DNA of 64,000 bases from Brevibacillus centrosporus (GCF_003710815.1 NZ_RHHP01000013.1:124001-188000), one strand, 5' to 3'. Positions 25,079 to 33,546 are shown, counted from the stretch's first letter. Translations and numbers: made by a program. The notes: generated from the sequence alone by a model not told the origin.

Positions 25079-26023
25079 CTAATCGGAACAACCACAACCA
25101 CAGCCGCATCCAGAAGATGATCCTCTATGGCCATGGGAGGAAGAACCTCTGCTTGCTGAGCTGCTTCCCCGATGATCCCATGTCTGGCATCGATCGTGGT
25201 AATGCTTCATCCTGCGCTGGTGGTGTTTATAATGCTTGCGATATTCACTGTACTTGCGGCGGTTCTCGCGGTGTTGCTCGCATTTGTGATGATAGTATTG
25301 CATCCGATCCATATGGAACTGGAATTTGAACAGATACAGCTCAATGTCTACACCGCCATGAGCTTGCGGCGGACGATTGTTAGGAGATCCCCAGTTCGGC
25401 GGCATATTGTTGGCAGAGGAATTCGGTGGTCTCCTGTTTGGCAGCGGCATCCGATTTGGCGAGGAATTTGGTCTTCTGTGCGGCATGTTAGGAGAAACGT
25501 TCGGCGGCCGGTGATTTGGCATTGGCATACCCATATTTGGCGGCATTGGGTTGGCCGGCATCCGGTTCGGCGGCATTGGATTGGCTGGCATCCGATTGGG
25601 GGCCATTGGGTTGGCTGGCATCCGGTTTGGAGGCATTGGATTGGCTGGCATCCGGTTCGGTGTATTGGGAAGCGACTGATTCGGCTTGGGCAGGATCGGT
25701 CTTTGCGGCATTGGTCGAAGTGGCTTGATTGGCTTCGGTTTTGGTGCCTCCATTTTCGGCGATGGCAAATTGGGGGATGGACGATTCGGCGATGGCAGGT
25801 TTGGCGATGGGATATTGGGAGATGGCAAATTCGGCGAAGGAACATTCGGTGACGGGACGTTTGGCGATGGCAAATTTGGCGACGGCACGTTCGGCGATGG
25901 CACGTTCGGCGATGGCATCATCGAAGGCGGTTTCGGCATTTCTTTCGGTCTGCGCGGCAATGCGGGAGGCATTGGAGCCATGCTTGGAGGGACTCTACGT
26001 CGTCTTTCCACGGAATGGAACAC
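25079..26023 (-). CDS. Pro/Asn-repeat protein with His/Tyr/Arg-rich C-terminus, coat-like
   Basis: A 314-residue low-complexity protein. Residues 37-90 are eleven tandem PSPN-x units (x mostly V or L). Residues 122-163 are four copies of a MPANPM-PPNR ten-residue unit. Residues about 230-290 are dense in His, Tyr, Arg and Lys (YYHHKCEQHRENRRKY), and the tail is Ser/Gly rich ending GCGCGCGCSD. There is no signal peptide or membrane helix. Composition recalls spore coat or exosporium structural proteins, which is inference. The start is uncertain: GTG 26023 has AAAGGA almost touching it, and GTG 26011 has it 13 bases away. A terminator follows the stop. Confidence 0.65.
   Translation of the reverse strand: MFHSVERRRRVPPSMAPMPPALPRRPKEMPKPPSMMPSPNVPSPNVPSPNLPSPNVPSPNVPSPNLPSPNIPSPNLPSPNRPSPNLPSPKMEAPKPKPIKPLRPMPQRPILPKPNQSLPNTPNRMPANPMPPNRMPANPMAPNRMPANPMPPNRMPANPMPPNMGMPMPNHRPPNVSPNMPHRRPNSSPNRMPLPNRRPPNSSANNMPPNWGSPNNRPPQAHGGVDIELYLFKFQFHMDRMQYYHHKCEQHRENRRKYSEYRKHYKHHQRRMKHYHDRCQTWDHRGSSSASRGSSSHGHRGSSSGCGCGCGCSD
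25535..25660 (-). repeat. 30-base tandem repeats encoding a ten-residue unit
   Basis: Four near-identical 30-base units, coding the P-N-R-M-P-A-N-P-M-P type decapeptide, inside the Pro/Asn-rich gene. They show codon-level drift only. Confidence 0.8.
25754..25915 (-). repeat. 15-base tandem repeats encoding PSPN-x
   Basis: Eleven 15-base units encode P-S-P-N-V/L/I/R/K. Variation is mostly at the fifth codon, the mark of a slippage-prone coding repeat. Confidence 0.85.
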
Positions 26024-26156
26024 GTCCTTTCAAGTGAAATCACACAGTACATGGTATGACATTTATCCCAATCGAGAAACGACACTCGCCTATATCAGGA
26101 AAATGGACTAAGCCCGTTTTTTCGAAAATAGTGTAGTCGCCGTGACAATGTACCAC

Positions 26157-26184
26157 TTGACTATGCGCATGCATACGCTACAAT
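26157..26184 (+). promoter_or_regulatory. Promoter of hutH with palindromic spacer
   Basis: TTGACT (26157-26162) and TACAAT (26179-26184) are 16 bases apart. The spacer contains the dyad TATGC-GCAT-GCATA (26162-26175), a possible operator. The leader to the hutH start is about 175 bases. Confidence 0.7.
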
Positions 26185-26291
26185 TGAGGTACTTCTTAAA
26201 ATAATCAGACAGCCGCATTTGAACGAAAGTGAGGAAGACATATGCCGGGAAATAAGGCTTCAACGGTCTGCCAATCACATAGATGCCCAGG

Positions 26292-26334
26292 AAGAGGGGT
26301 TAGGATCTAGTATCCTAACCCCTCTTTCTTTTCG
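26292..26334 (+). terminator. hut leader terminator with HutP-like binding triplets
   Basis: A perfect 15-bp stem (arms 26292-26306 and 26312-26326) with a 5-base loop is followed by TCTTTTCGTT, 34 bases before the hutH start. Its left arm and loop contain GAG-N4-TAG-N4-TAG (26294-26310), the NAG spacing bound by the HutP antiterminator in B. subtilis. HutP with histidine would open this terminator. No hutP gene is in the leader. Confidence 0.7.
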
Positions 26335-26367
26335 TTCTCTGCTAAGCTAAAGGAGGAAAATGAGGAC

Positions 26368-27876
26368 ATGAATCAGCAAGCAAACGGAATGAAAATGGAT
26401 GGGAATCACTTGCGAATTGAAGATGTAGTCGCAATCGCAAGAGGTGGTGCGCGCATTGAATTAACGAAGGAAGCGATCGAAAACGTGCGCCGTTCCAGGT
26501 CCATGGTAGACCGAATGGTGGAAGAACAGCGCGTTATCTACGGGATCACTACCGGATTCGGCAAATTCTCTGATGTGATGATCTCTGGGGAAGACGTGAG
26601 CAAGCTTCAGGAAAATCTCATCATGAGTCACGCGTGCGGTATGGGTGATCCCTACCCAGTAGAGGTCGTACGCGGGATCATGGCCTTGCGGATCAACGCA
26701 TTGGCAAAAGGCTACTCCGGCATTCGGGAGGAAACGCTCCTGCATCTCGTGGAGCTTTGCAACCGCGGCGTTCATCCCATCATCCCTCAGCAAGGCTCTC
26801 TTGGAGCCAGCGGAGATCTCGCTCCCCTCGCGCATATGGTACTCGTCATGCTGGGCAAAGGGGAAGCGGAGGTAAACGGTCAAAGGCTTTCCGGAAAAGA
26901 CGCTCTCGAACAGGTAGGGCTTGCTCCGATACGTCTGCAGGCAAAGGAAGGTCTCGCCCTTATCAATGGCACGCAGGCCATGACGGCACAGCTTTGCCTT
27001 GCTCTGTACGACGCTAGAGTTGTCCTGGAAAGTGCTGAGGTCATTTCTGCCATGACCGTAGAGGCTCTGCGCGGCATTCCCAAAGCCTTTGATCCGCAGC
27101 TGCATCTCGTGCGCCCTCATCCGGGCCAGCAGGAATCTGCTCGCAAGCTTTTGCTCCATCTGGCAGGCAGCGAGCGCACCTCCTCCCAAGGTGAGCTGCG
27201 GGTACAAGATCCGTACAGCCTGCGCTGCATCCCGCAAGTCCATGGCGCAACCCGCGACACACTCGAGTACGTATGGCAAACCGTCACACGGGAATGCAAC
27301 AGCGTAACGGATAATCCGATTCTGTTCTCCGAAACGGGCGATGTCATCTCCGGTGGAAACTTCCACGGTCAGCCGATGGCCTTCGCTGCCGATTTCATGG
27401 CGATTGCGATAGCCGAGCTCGCCAACATCTCGGAGCGTCGTACGGAGAGACTGGTGAATCCACAGCTAAGCGGGCTCCCTGGCTTTTTGACAGAGAACGG
27501 CGGCCTCCACTCTGGCTTCATGATTACACAATACGTAGCAGCATCCATCGTCTCCGAAAACAAAGTTCTGTGCCATCCAGCTTCCGTCGACTCCATCCCT
27601 TCTTCTGCCAATCAGGAGGATCACGTGAGTATGGGGACGACAGCCACTCGAAAGCTGCGAACCGTCGTTGGCAATACAGCGAAGGTACTCGCCATCGAAT
27701 ATTTGGCGGCAGCCCAAGCTATCGAGTTTGGTACAGGTGAACTCGGTGCGGGTACGGGGCGCGCTTATCAGCAGCTGCGCAATGTCATTCCTCGCCTCAC
27801 GGAAGATCGGGAAATGCACCCGGATCTTGCGAGAGCGGAGCAGCTCGTTCGCGAGGGAACTCTTTTTTGGGAATAG
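26368..27876 (+). CDS. hutH: Histidine ammonia-lyase
   Basis: A 502-residue enzyme that removes ammonia from L-histidine to give urocanate, the first step of histidine use. The MIO cofactor triad Ala147-Ser148-Gly149 lies in GSLGASGDLAPLAH. Other family blocks are YGITTGFGKFSD, the VTDNPI strand, GGNFHGQP and the NQEDHVSMG loop. Length matches other bacterial HutH. AAAGGAGG lies ahead of the ATG. In B. subtilis hutH follows hutP; here hutP is absent and the gene stands alone, with no hutUIG after it. Control is probably by promoter dyad plus leader antitermination. Confidence 0.96.
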   Translation: MNQQANGMKMDGNHLRIEDVVAIARGGARIELTKEAIENVRRSRSMVDRMVEEQRVIYGITTGFGKFSDVMISGEDVSKLQENLIMSHACGMGDPYPVEVVRGIMALRINALAKGYSGIREETLLHLVELCNRGVHPIIPQQGSLGASGDLAPLAHMVLVMLGKGEAEVNGQRLSGKDALEQVGLAPIRLQAKEGLALINGTQAMTAQLCLALYDARVVLESAEVISAMTVEALRGIPKAFDPQLHLVRPHPGQQESARKLLLHLAGSERTSSQGELRVQDPYSLRCIPQVHGATRDTLEYVWQTVTRECNSVTDNPILFSETGDVISGGNFHGQPMAFAADFMAIAIAELANISERRTERLVNPQLSGLPGFLTENGGLHSGFMITQYVAASIVSENKVLCHPASVDSIPSSANQEDHVSMGTTATRKLRTVVGNTAKVLAIEYLAAAQAIEFGTGELGAGTGRAYQQLRNVIPRLTEDREMHPDLARAEQLVREGTLFWE

Positions 27877-27974
27877 GAGCGAGCAGCGAGTATGCTCCCC
27901 ATTCTTTTTCCAACGTGTGTTTGATATGATGGAGGCGTAACGATTATTCTCATGGAACTGGGAGGGCTGCGTCT

Positions 27975-28397
27975 ATGAAACCGATCCACGCTTCAGGCGA
28001 GCCTGCATCGATCCTGCTCTTCGATGGCGTTTGTCATTTGTGTCACGGCGCCGTCCAATTTATTTTGCAGCGCGATCCAAAAGGGTGCATCCATTTCGCT
28101 TCTTTGCAATCGGAGAAGGGACGCGAGCTGCTGGCAGCTTTTCATCATGAGAATCACCTGCAATCCGTAGTACTGATTGAAAACGGCACCCTTTACACGA
28201 AATCTGATGCCATTTTACGCGTCGGACGCAAGCTTCGTGGTGGATGGCCTGCTTTGTCCTTCGTGGCGGGGCTGCTTCCTAGGAGCCTGCGCGACATGGG
28301 ATATGATTTTATCGCACGGAATCGATACCGCTGGATGGGCAAGGCCGAGCATTGTATGCTGCCTACCCCTGACATCCGCTCTCGTTTTTTAGAGTAA
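27975..28397 (+). CDS. DCC family thiol-disulfide oxidoreductase-like protein (DUF393)
   Basis: A 140-residue protein of the DCC group, named for the N-terminal D-x-x-C-x-x-C pattern: LLFDGVCHLCHGAVQFIL at residues about 14-31. The CxxC pair suggests a thioredoxin-like redox activity, although no substrate is known for the family. Later family marks are FASLQSEKG, VLIENGTLYTKSDAILR and YDFIARNRYRWMGK. GGGAGGG lies upstream of the ATG. It is separated from hutH by 98 bases containing a -10-like TATGAT, and ends at a strong terminator. Confidence 0.85.
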   Translation: MKPIHASGEPASILLFDGVCHLCHGAVQFILQRDPKGCIHFASLQSEKGRELLAAFHHENHLQSVVLIENGTLYTKSDAILRVGRKLRGGWPALSFVAGLLPRSLRDMGYDFIARNRYRWMGKAEHCMLPTPDIRSRFLE

Positions 28398-28416
28398 CCG
28401 TACGCTTCGCCCATAG

Positions 28417-28448
28417 AAAGGGGCCGTATCCTTTGATACGGCCCCTTT
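28417..28448. terminator. Bidirectional terminator between DCC and aldo/keto reductase genes
   Basis: AAAGGGGCCGTATC and GATACGGCCCCTTT form a perfect 14-bp stem with a CTTT loop. Confidence 0.88.
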
Positions 28449-28466
28449 ACCACGATTCCTATTCCG

Positions 28467-29390
28467 TTATGAGAGATGAACCGCTAGTGGATGATCGTCA
28501 CTCACGAATTCCGCCGCTTTGGCATTCGCTTCGACCTGAGCAGGGCTCTTGCTTCCCGGGATCACGGTAGTTACCGCAGGATGCTTGAGGCACCATGCCA
28601 ATGCCCACTGAGCCATGTCCATTCCTTCTGGCACTTCGTTTTGCTTGATATCCTCCACCTGCTTCAGCAGATTCGCCACGTGCTGCTGATCGTGTCTGTG
28701 GCGCACGTCATTTCCGGCAAAAACAGAGCCTGGCTTGTATTTCCCGCTCAAATATCCGCTCGCCAGAGGAACACGTGCCAAAACTCCAAGATCTTGCTCT
28801 TCGCAGGAAGCAAACACACCTTCTTCTGGAATGCGATCCAGACGGTTGTAAACAGCCTGAATGGTCTTGGCATTGATAGACGATGCTTTGCTCGTCTGAT
28901 ACAGATTGCCGTTTTTCGAAATGGAAAGACCCAGATGCCTGATCTTTCCGGCCTGTACCTGTTTATCGAGCATGGTCCACAGAGCGTCGTTATCAAATGC
29001 CGAATCAGGACCCGAGTGGAATTGATACAGGTCAATGTAATCCGTTTGCAGAGCAGCCAGGGATTGATCCAGCTGCTGCAGTACCTCTGCTGCACCGTAC
29101 TGATCGGTTCGGGAAAACTTGTCATGAAATTGATGACCGAATTTGGTAGCGACGATCCAGTCCTCTCGGCGGTCCTTTTGCAGATAGCCGCCGATCAAAC
29201 GCTCGGACAGGTGATCTCCATAGCATTCCGCCGTATCAATCAGGTTGATCCCGAGTTCCTTTGCCTTATCGAGAATCTGGTCGACTTCCTGCTGGGTAAA
29301 GTCCATTCCCCATTCTCCACCAAACTGCCACGTACCTACTCCCACTACAGATACTTTCAGTTCTGTTTTCCCCAGTCTGCGGTACTTCAT
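28467..29390 (-). CDS. Aldo/keto reductase
   Basis: A 307-residue NADPH-dependent TIM-barrel reductase. The catalytic tetrad is visible as D (LIDTAECYG), Y (CYG), K (VATKFG) and H (YQFHSG). Cofactor-binding motifs IPGSKSPAQVEAN near residue 275 and LARVPLASGYLSGKY near 210 are typical. The aldehyde or ketone substrate is not apparent. ATG 29390 is chosen because AGGAGGGA lies seven bases upstream; the longer frame to 29411 includes that site. It lies 33 bases after the thioesterase gene and is probably its second cistron. Confidence 0.88.
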   Translation of the reverse strand: MKYRRLGKTELKVSVVGVGTWQFGGEWGMDFTQQEVDQILDKAKELGINLIDTAECYGDHLSERLIGGYLQKDRREDWIVATKFGHQFHDKFSRTDQYGAAEVLQQLDQSLAALQTDYIDLYQFHSGPDSAFDNDALWTMLDKQVQAGKIRHLGLSISKNGNLYQTSKASSINAKTIQAVYNRLDRIPEEGVFASCEEQDLGVLARVPLASGYLSGKYKPGSVFAGNDVRHRHDQQHVANLLKQVEDIKQNEVPEGMDMAQWALAWCLKHPAVTTVIPGSKSPAQVEANAKAAEFVSDDHPLAVHLS

Positions 29391-29423
29391 GCCTGTCCCT
29401 CCTCTTCTCAATAGCCACTTTGA

Positions 29424-29933
29424 TCAAATGGTTTTCTCAATCGTCAACTCGCTGATAAACGCTTGCGTATTCGCCTTGCGCTCTTTGCGCATTTTCTTTC
29501 GTTCCTCGGCGGATGCCATCAGACGTTTTTCTTCATCTGTTTCGGCTACGATGCCCGGCACCTCAGTAGGGTTGCCCGCTTCATCCAGCGCAACGAACGT
29601 CAGGAAGGAGGTGGCCGTCAAAATACGCTCACCCGTTTGCAAATTTTCGGAAATGACTTTTACAAATACTTCCATCGAGGTGCGTCCCGTAGAGGTTACA
29701 ATGGCTTCCAAACAAATGGAATGTCCCATTTTTACGGGAGCCAAAAAGTCGATGGAGTCTATAGAAGCGGTCACGACAGGGCGGCGTGAATGACGCATCG
29801 CGGCGATGGCAGCGACCTCATCGATGTACGCCATCATGGAGCCCCCGAAGATCGTACCGTGATAGTTCGTATCGGATGGTTGAACCAGAGAAGCCTGGAT
29901 CGTACGCGAATCTTGCATTGTCTTGATATTCAT
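29424..29933 (-). CDS. Acyl-CoA thioesterase (YkhA-like, hotdog fold)
   Basis: A 169-residue single hotdog domain of the BACH/YciA group. The motif NYHGTIFGGSMMAYIDEVAAIAAMRHS near residues 23-48 carries the active-site Asp and the CoA-binding turn, and SIDSIDFLAPVKMG follows. These cytoplasmic hexamers hydrolyse acyl-CoAs. The C-terminal 30 residues are a charged helix. AAAGGAG lies eight bases before the ATG. It is first in a two-gene unit with the aldo/keto reductase. Confidence 0.88.
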   Translation of the reverse strand: MNIKTMQDSRTIQASLVQPSDTNYHGTIFGGSMMAYIDEVAAIAAMRHSRRPVVTASIDSIDFLAPVKMGHSICLEAIVTSTGRTSMEVFVKVISENLQTGERILTATSFLTFVALDEAGNPTEVPGIVAETDEEKRLMASAEERKKMRKERKANTQAFISELTIEKTI

Positions 29934-30001
29934 AGCTGATACTCCTTTGCGAATCTACTACATGCCGTACCCATCATAACACAAGGGGTCTCGCGTTCCA
30001 A

Positions 30002-30769
30002 TTAGCAAGGCACATTCACAGAACGTTCTGCCAGAAGGGCTTCGATCTGCTCTGCATGCTCCTTCAGCAAATAGCGCAGCAAAGGCATATTCCATTCATA
30101 AGCCGGGCGATAGCCATCCAGCGAAAACAGCTCAGCGTTTACATGGTCCGCCTGCTGCCTGCGTTCCTTGCTCGCACAATAGAAATGCTCCAAATAATCT
30201 GTTCCCCAGCGTGAAAAGGAAGAAGTATCTGGCGTCACGGCGGTGAGTAAGATGGCATCTCCTGTATCGATGAGATCTAGCGGATACAGCTGACAGCTAA
30301 ATGGCTTGAGGGGAAACAGCTCTTTCCCCGTCCTTTCAGCATAGGCGTGGATCGCACATCCACGTCTGCCATCCAGTTCCTGATAGAACAGGCAGTTTCC
30401 ATGTCGCATGCGAATCGTGCCGGGTGGCTGCGCAATATCCCAGATCCCGTATTCCATCCAGTGAGTGCGTTCCTTTTCTTCCCCCAGCTGTGCGGCGACC
30501 AAAGCCAGTTCTTCTTCCAAGATCGACATCTGCTGTTTTTGCACGGCGTACGGCTGTCCCCCTTCACAACAGGTTTCGCCGTGCACGGAACGACAATTCC
30601 AGCAATCCAGGTGAAACAAGGACAACAGCGCAGGCACATCCACCAGATACTCTCCGGCTCTCACCAGACTATCCCGATTTTTCTTCACGTATTTCTCGCA
30701 TTGATACGCCTCTTTTTGCGTCATAGGGTCTGGCGTACCCACGTACCTGTATCGTTGCTGCCGTCTCAT
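30002..30769 (-). CDS. YkgJ-type cysteine-cluster protein
   Basis: A 255-residue cytoplasmic protein with many conserved cysteines: C-x-x-C-x7-C-C at about residues 56-68 (DCWNCRSVHGETCCEGG), GNCLFYQ, RRGCAIH and FSCQLYPLD. This is the layout of the zinc/iron-binding UPF0153 (YkgJ) or DUF3109 groups. The role is unknown; metal binding is inferred from the cysteines. Its ATG overlaps the stop of the acidic protein gene upstream by four bases, so the pair is translationally coupled. Confidence 0.75.
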   Translation of the reverse strand: MRRQQRYRYVGTPDPMTQKEAYQCEKYVKKNRDSLVRAGEYLVDVPALLSLFHLDCWNCRSVHGETCCEGGQPYAVQKQQMSILEEELALVAAQLGEEKERTHWMEYGIWDIAQPPGTIRMRHGNCLFYQELDGRRGCAIHAYAERTGKELFPLKPFSCQLYPLDLIDTGDAILLTAVTPDTSSFSRWGTDYLEHFYCASKERRQQADHVNAELFSLDGYRPAYEWNMPLLRYLLKEHAEQIEALLAERSVNVPC

Positions 30770-31089
30770 TTTTCCAGAACAACTTCTGCTTCTGTACCAA
30801 AAATGGCGAGGCGTCCATTTTCGAAGGTAGCCAGATCGACTTCTTCCCCTGGAATTTCCATCAAGATTTCAACCGATTCCGCTTCTTCATCTGCAAACAA
30901 CAGCAGCAAATCTTTCTCTTCAAATTCATTATCGGTCAGCTTGTAGCCAACGAGCTTGCCCGCAAACTGGGTTTCTTCTTCTTCGTCCTCGCTGTCTGTG
31001 TCCCACTGTGTAAACGTGACTGTTGCCATTTTATTCTCGAATTCGTCTGTCAAAAGACGGAGCAAACGCTCGTGTTGTTGGATATCCAT
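30766..31089 (-). CDS. Small acidic protein of unknown function
   Basis: A 107-residue acidic protein (many Glu/Asp; DTDSEDEEEETQ near residue 35) that alternates beta-strand-like stretches. I do not recognise the family. The start at 31089 is preferred because GGAGGG lies six bases upstream; an ATG two codons earlier touches the site. It overlaps the Cys-cluster gene by four bases, suggesting joint function. Confidence 0.65.
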   Translation of the reverse strand: MDIQQHERLLRLLTDEFENKMATVTFTQWDTDSEDEEEETQFAGKLVGYKLTDNEFEEKDLLLLFADEEAESVEILMEIPGEEVDLATFENGRLAIFGTEAEVVLEK

Positions 31090-31149
31090 TTTCATCCCTC
31101 CGATGTGATGTTACTGCCCATCATATCAAACTAGCCGCAGAATGCCAAA

Positions 31150-31177
31150 AGAAATACCGCTTCCAGCATCGAAGCGG
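31150..31177 (-). terminator. Terminator after the methyltransferase gene
   Basis: On the minus strand CCGCTTC and GAAGCGG form a 7-bp stem and are followed by TATTTCTTTT. Confidence 0.65.
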
Positions 31178-31193
31178 CAGGCTGGGCAGCCCT

Positions 31194-31946
31194 TTATTGA
31201 ATAAGAACCGGCTGCTTGATAGCATAGAAAATCATTCGCTCAGAATTTGCAGCATGGAATGGCTCAAACTCGTAGTTTCCAAATATCTGGATTGGAGATA
31301 TGCCTGCCATCTGAAGCATTTCGATCATCTGCTCCACTGTGAACAAGCGCACCTGCTCCTCATACTCACGAGGATCGGAAGCCGCAGGATCATGAATGAG
31401 AATTCGTTTTTTGACGAAGCCATCTTCAATCCAACGCTCTTCTTGAATCCGCATGCCATCTTCCTCTTTTTCCGAGTAAGGCACCAGATTCTCTGCTACA
31501 TGGTTAGGACTCAGGTAGTCTATGACCACCTCTCCCCCTGCTTTCAATGCCTGTGCCATATTATGAACGACTATCGCGTTTTCCTGATCCGTGGCGAAGT
31601 AACCAAAGCTTGTAAACAGATTGACCACGATATCGAATTCGTCGTGAAACGGCAGATAGCGCATGTCATAACGCTTGAATGTCAGATGCGGATCACTGTT
31701 TTGTTCTGCTGCCTGCTTGAGGAGTACAGCAGACAGGTCGACTCCGACAACTTCATAGCCCCGGCGAGCCAGAGCTCTTGAATGACGCCCGTTGCCACAG
31801 CAAAGATCAAGCACTCGCCCCGAGTCTCGGATCGGCAAATGCCTCAAGAGATTGACAACCTCCGAGTCGGCTGTGGAATCATCCCGATGCCGGTACACCA
31901 GCATGTAATCTTCTTGAAAGCTGCGCTCAAACCATTCTTCTGCCAT
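31194..31946 (-). CDS. Class I SAM-dependent methyltransferase
   Basis: A 250-residue Rossmann-fold methyltransferase. Motif I is VLDLCCGNGRHS (residues about 45-56), followed by GYEVVGVDLS and the D-M-R motif of the SAM adenine pocket. The C-terminal half has beta strands typical of small-molecule methyltransferases. The acceptor is unknown. AAAGGAG lies upstream of the ATG. It is monocistronic. Confidence 0.87.
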   Translation of the reverse strand: MAEEWFERSFQEDYMLVYRHRDDSTADSEVVNLLRHLPIRDSGRVLDLCCGNGRHSRALARRGYEVVGVDLSAVLLKQAAEQNSDPHLTFKRYDMRYLPFHDEFDIVVNLFTSFGYFATDQENAIVVHNMAQALKAGGEVVIDYLSPNHVAENLVPYSEKEEDGMRIQEERWIEDGFVKKRILIHDPAASDPREYEEQVRLFTVEQMIEMLQMAGISPIQIFGNYEFEPFHAANSERMIFYAIKQPVLIQ

Positions 31947-32000
31947 GTCTGCGCTCCTTTATGGGAAGAGTACGTGTATTATGCCTCGCCAGCGCAGAAC

Positions 32001-32037
32001 AAAAACCCCCTTTCTCAGCCCATAGCCGCAAAGGGGG
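32001..32037 (-). terminator. Terminator after dck
   Basis: On the minus strand CCCCCTTT and AAAGGGGG form an 8-bp stem and are followed by TTTTTG. Confidence 0.85.
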
Positions 32038-32047
32038 ATCAACACAC

Positions 32048-32734
32048 TTATAAACGAGTCTCTCGCCCGAGACGAATTTTTTCGGCAACGCGAGCGATGA
32101 TGCTCTCTACCGAAGCAGGGTCATCCACGACGTCGTATTCGTTGATGTTAACACGCAGGATCGGACATGCATTGAACGAGCTGATCCATTTTTCATAACG
32201 GCCAAACAAGTCCTGCCAATAATCGACCGGTGTCTGCTGCTCCATCGGACGTCCTCGCTCTTTTACGCGATCGATGATGTCGTCAAAGCTTCCTTCCAGG
32301 TAAATCAAGACATCCGGGTGCGGGAAGTAAGGGGTCATGACCATCGCTTCAAATAGCTCCGTATACGTACGATAGTCCTCTTCCGTCATGTTTCCTTGGT
32401 CGTACAGCATGCGGGCAAAAATGCCCGTGTCTTCATAAATCGAGCGATCCTGGACAAACCCGCCTCCGTAATCAAACATCCGCTTTTGCTCCTTGAAGCG
32501 CTCAGCCAAGAAAAAGACTTGCAGATGAAAGCCCCAACGCGACAAATCACCATAGTAGCGGCTCAAATACGGGTTGTTGTCCACTTTTTCAACGGACACT
32601 CGAAAGCCCAGCTGATCGGCAAGTGCATGTGTGAAAGTCGACTTGCCTACGCCGACCGTCCCCCCGATTGTGATGACCGCGTTATTTGGTATTCCGTATT
32701 TTTCTCGGATTTGGCTGTTTTGAAACCTAGACAT
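32048..32734 (-). CDS. dck: Deoxyadenosine/deoxycytidine kinase
   Basis: A 228-residue deoxynucleoside kinase that makes dAMP and dCMP from salvaged deoxynucleosides. The P-loop GGTVGVGKST is near residue 25, the DRSIYED (DRS-type) motif is near residue 95, and the ERGRPMEQ lid arginine region follows. It lies 45 bases after the deoxyguanosine kinase gene, the same order as dgk-dck in B. subtilis, which is the main support for the specific name. AAGGAG precedes the ATG. Confidence 0.87.
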   Translation of the reverse strand: MSRFQNSQIREKYGIPNNAVITIGGTVGVGKSTFTHALADQLGFRVSVEKVDNNPYLSRYYGDLSRWGFHLQVFFLAERFKEQKRMFDYGGGFVQDRSIYEDTGIFARMLYDQGNMTEEDYRTYTELFEAMVMTPYFPHPDVLIYLEGSFDDIIDRVKERGRPMEQQTPVDYWQDLFGRYEKWISSFNACPILRVNINEYDVVDDPASVESIIARVAEKIRLGRETRL

Positions 32735-32779
32735 GTACGCAACTCCTTATTCACAGTTCTCGCTATAGCTCGTCCCTTT

Positions 32780-33421
32780 TTACCCCTGCTTCGCCTGCAG
32801 CTCCAAAACGCGAGGAGCAATCGTCTCCAGAACTTTGCGCAAATCTTCAGGACGATGCACAAAGTCCAAATCATCACAGTTGAACTTAATGACGGGTGTG
32901 GCAGGGTGATGTTTTTCAAATGCTTCCATAAATTCGTTGTAATCCGCAATCAGGTTTTCCATGTACGTGACGTCCATGCTTCTTTCGATCTCCCGGTCAC
33001 GCAAGGCAATTCGTTTCATGACAGTATCGATAGAGGCCGTCAAATAAATGACCAAATCTGCCTGTGGTAAATCCTCGGTCAAAATATCATAGATCTTGAG
33101 ATACTTGGGCAGGTTATCTCCAGTCAGCGTACGTTTAGCAAAAATTGTATTTTTGAAAATATTGTAATCGGCAACGACAGAAGTCCCTTTGTTCAAATAC
33201 TGGGAATGAATGTCTTGAAGCTGCTTGTATCGGTTGCACAAGAAAAACATTTCGAGTTGAAAGCTCCACTCCGCAATGTTTTCATAAAATTTGCCCAAAA
33301 ACGGATTTTCGTAAACGATCTCTTCGAGCAGCTCCAGCTGAAACGCACGGCTCAATTCCCGAGACAGGGATGTTTTGCCGATTCCAATGGGCCCCTCAAC
33401 TGTAATCAATATGGACTTCAT
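32780..33421 (-). CDS. dgk: Deoxyguanosine kinase
   Basis: A 213-residue deoxynucleoside kinase, paralogue of the downstream gene. The P-loop EGPIGIGKTS is near residue 8, then EEIVYENPFLGKFYEN and the VADYNIFKN segment in place of the DRS motif, as in the B. subtilis Dgk (YaaG) type. It salvages deoxyguanosine. ATG 33421 is chosen for AAGGATAC upstream and because the P-loop is then at the usual distance. It is transcribed from the promoter at 33462-33490 with dck. Confidence 0.86.
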   Translation of the reverse strand: MKSILITVEGPIGIGKTSLSRELSRAFQLELLEEIVYENPFLGKFYENIAEWSFQLEMFFLCNRYKQLQDIHSQYLNKGTSVVADYNIFKNTIFAKRTLTGDNLPKYLKIYDILTEDLPQADLVIYLTASIDTVMKRIALRDREIERSMDVTYMENLIADYNEFMEAFEKHHPATPVIKFNCDDLDFVHRPEDLRKVLETIAPRVLELQAKQG

Positions 33422-33461
33422 GTATCCTTCGTTTCCTTTCACGAAAATGAGAGCACTCCAT

Positions 33462-33490
33462 ATTGTAGCACGCACATAATCTTTTGTCGA
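33462..33490 (-). promoter_or_regulatory. Sigma-A promoter of dgk-dck
   Basis: On the minus strand TCGACA (33490-33485) and TACAAT (33467-33462) are 17 bases apart, each 5 of 6 to consensus. Confidence 0.7.
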
Positions 33491-33546
33491 AAAAAATCAT
33501 TTGATGTTAGAAAACCTCTATCGTGGCCTGTCTATACGTTCAAAAA

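Noticed and set aside
25535-25915. Regular repeats that could suggest a CRISPR-like array
   Set aside because: Units are contiguous multiples of three with codon-type variation and no unique spacers; they are coding repeats.
25172-26111. Plus-strand open frames with GDG-x-FG and Trp-rich repeats opposite the Pro/Asn-rich gene
   Set aside because: They are mirror frames of the same 15- and 30-base repeats. They have no ribosome binding site, and the minus frame spans the whole region and ends next to a terminator.
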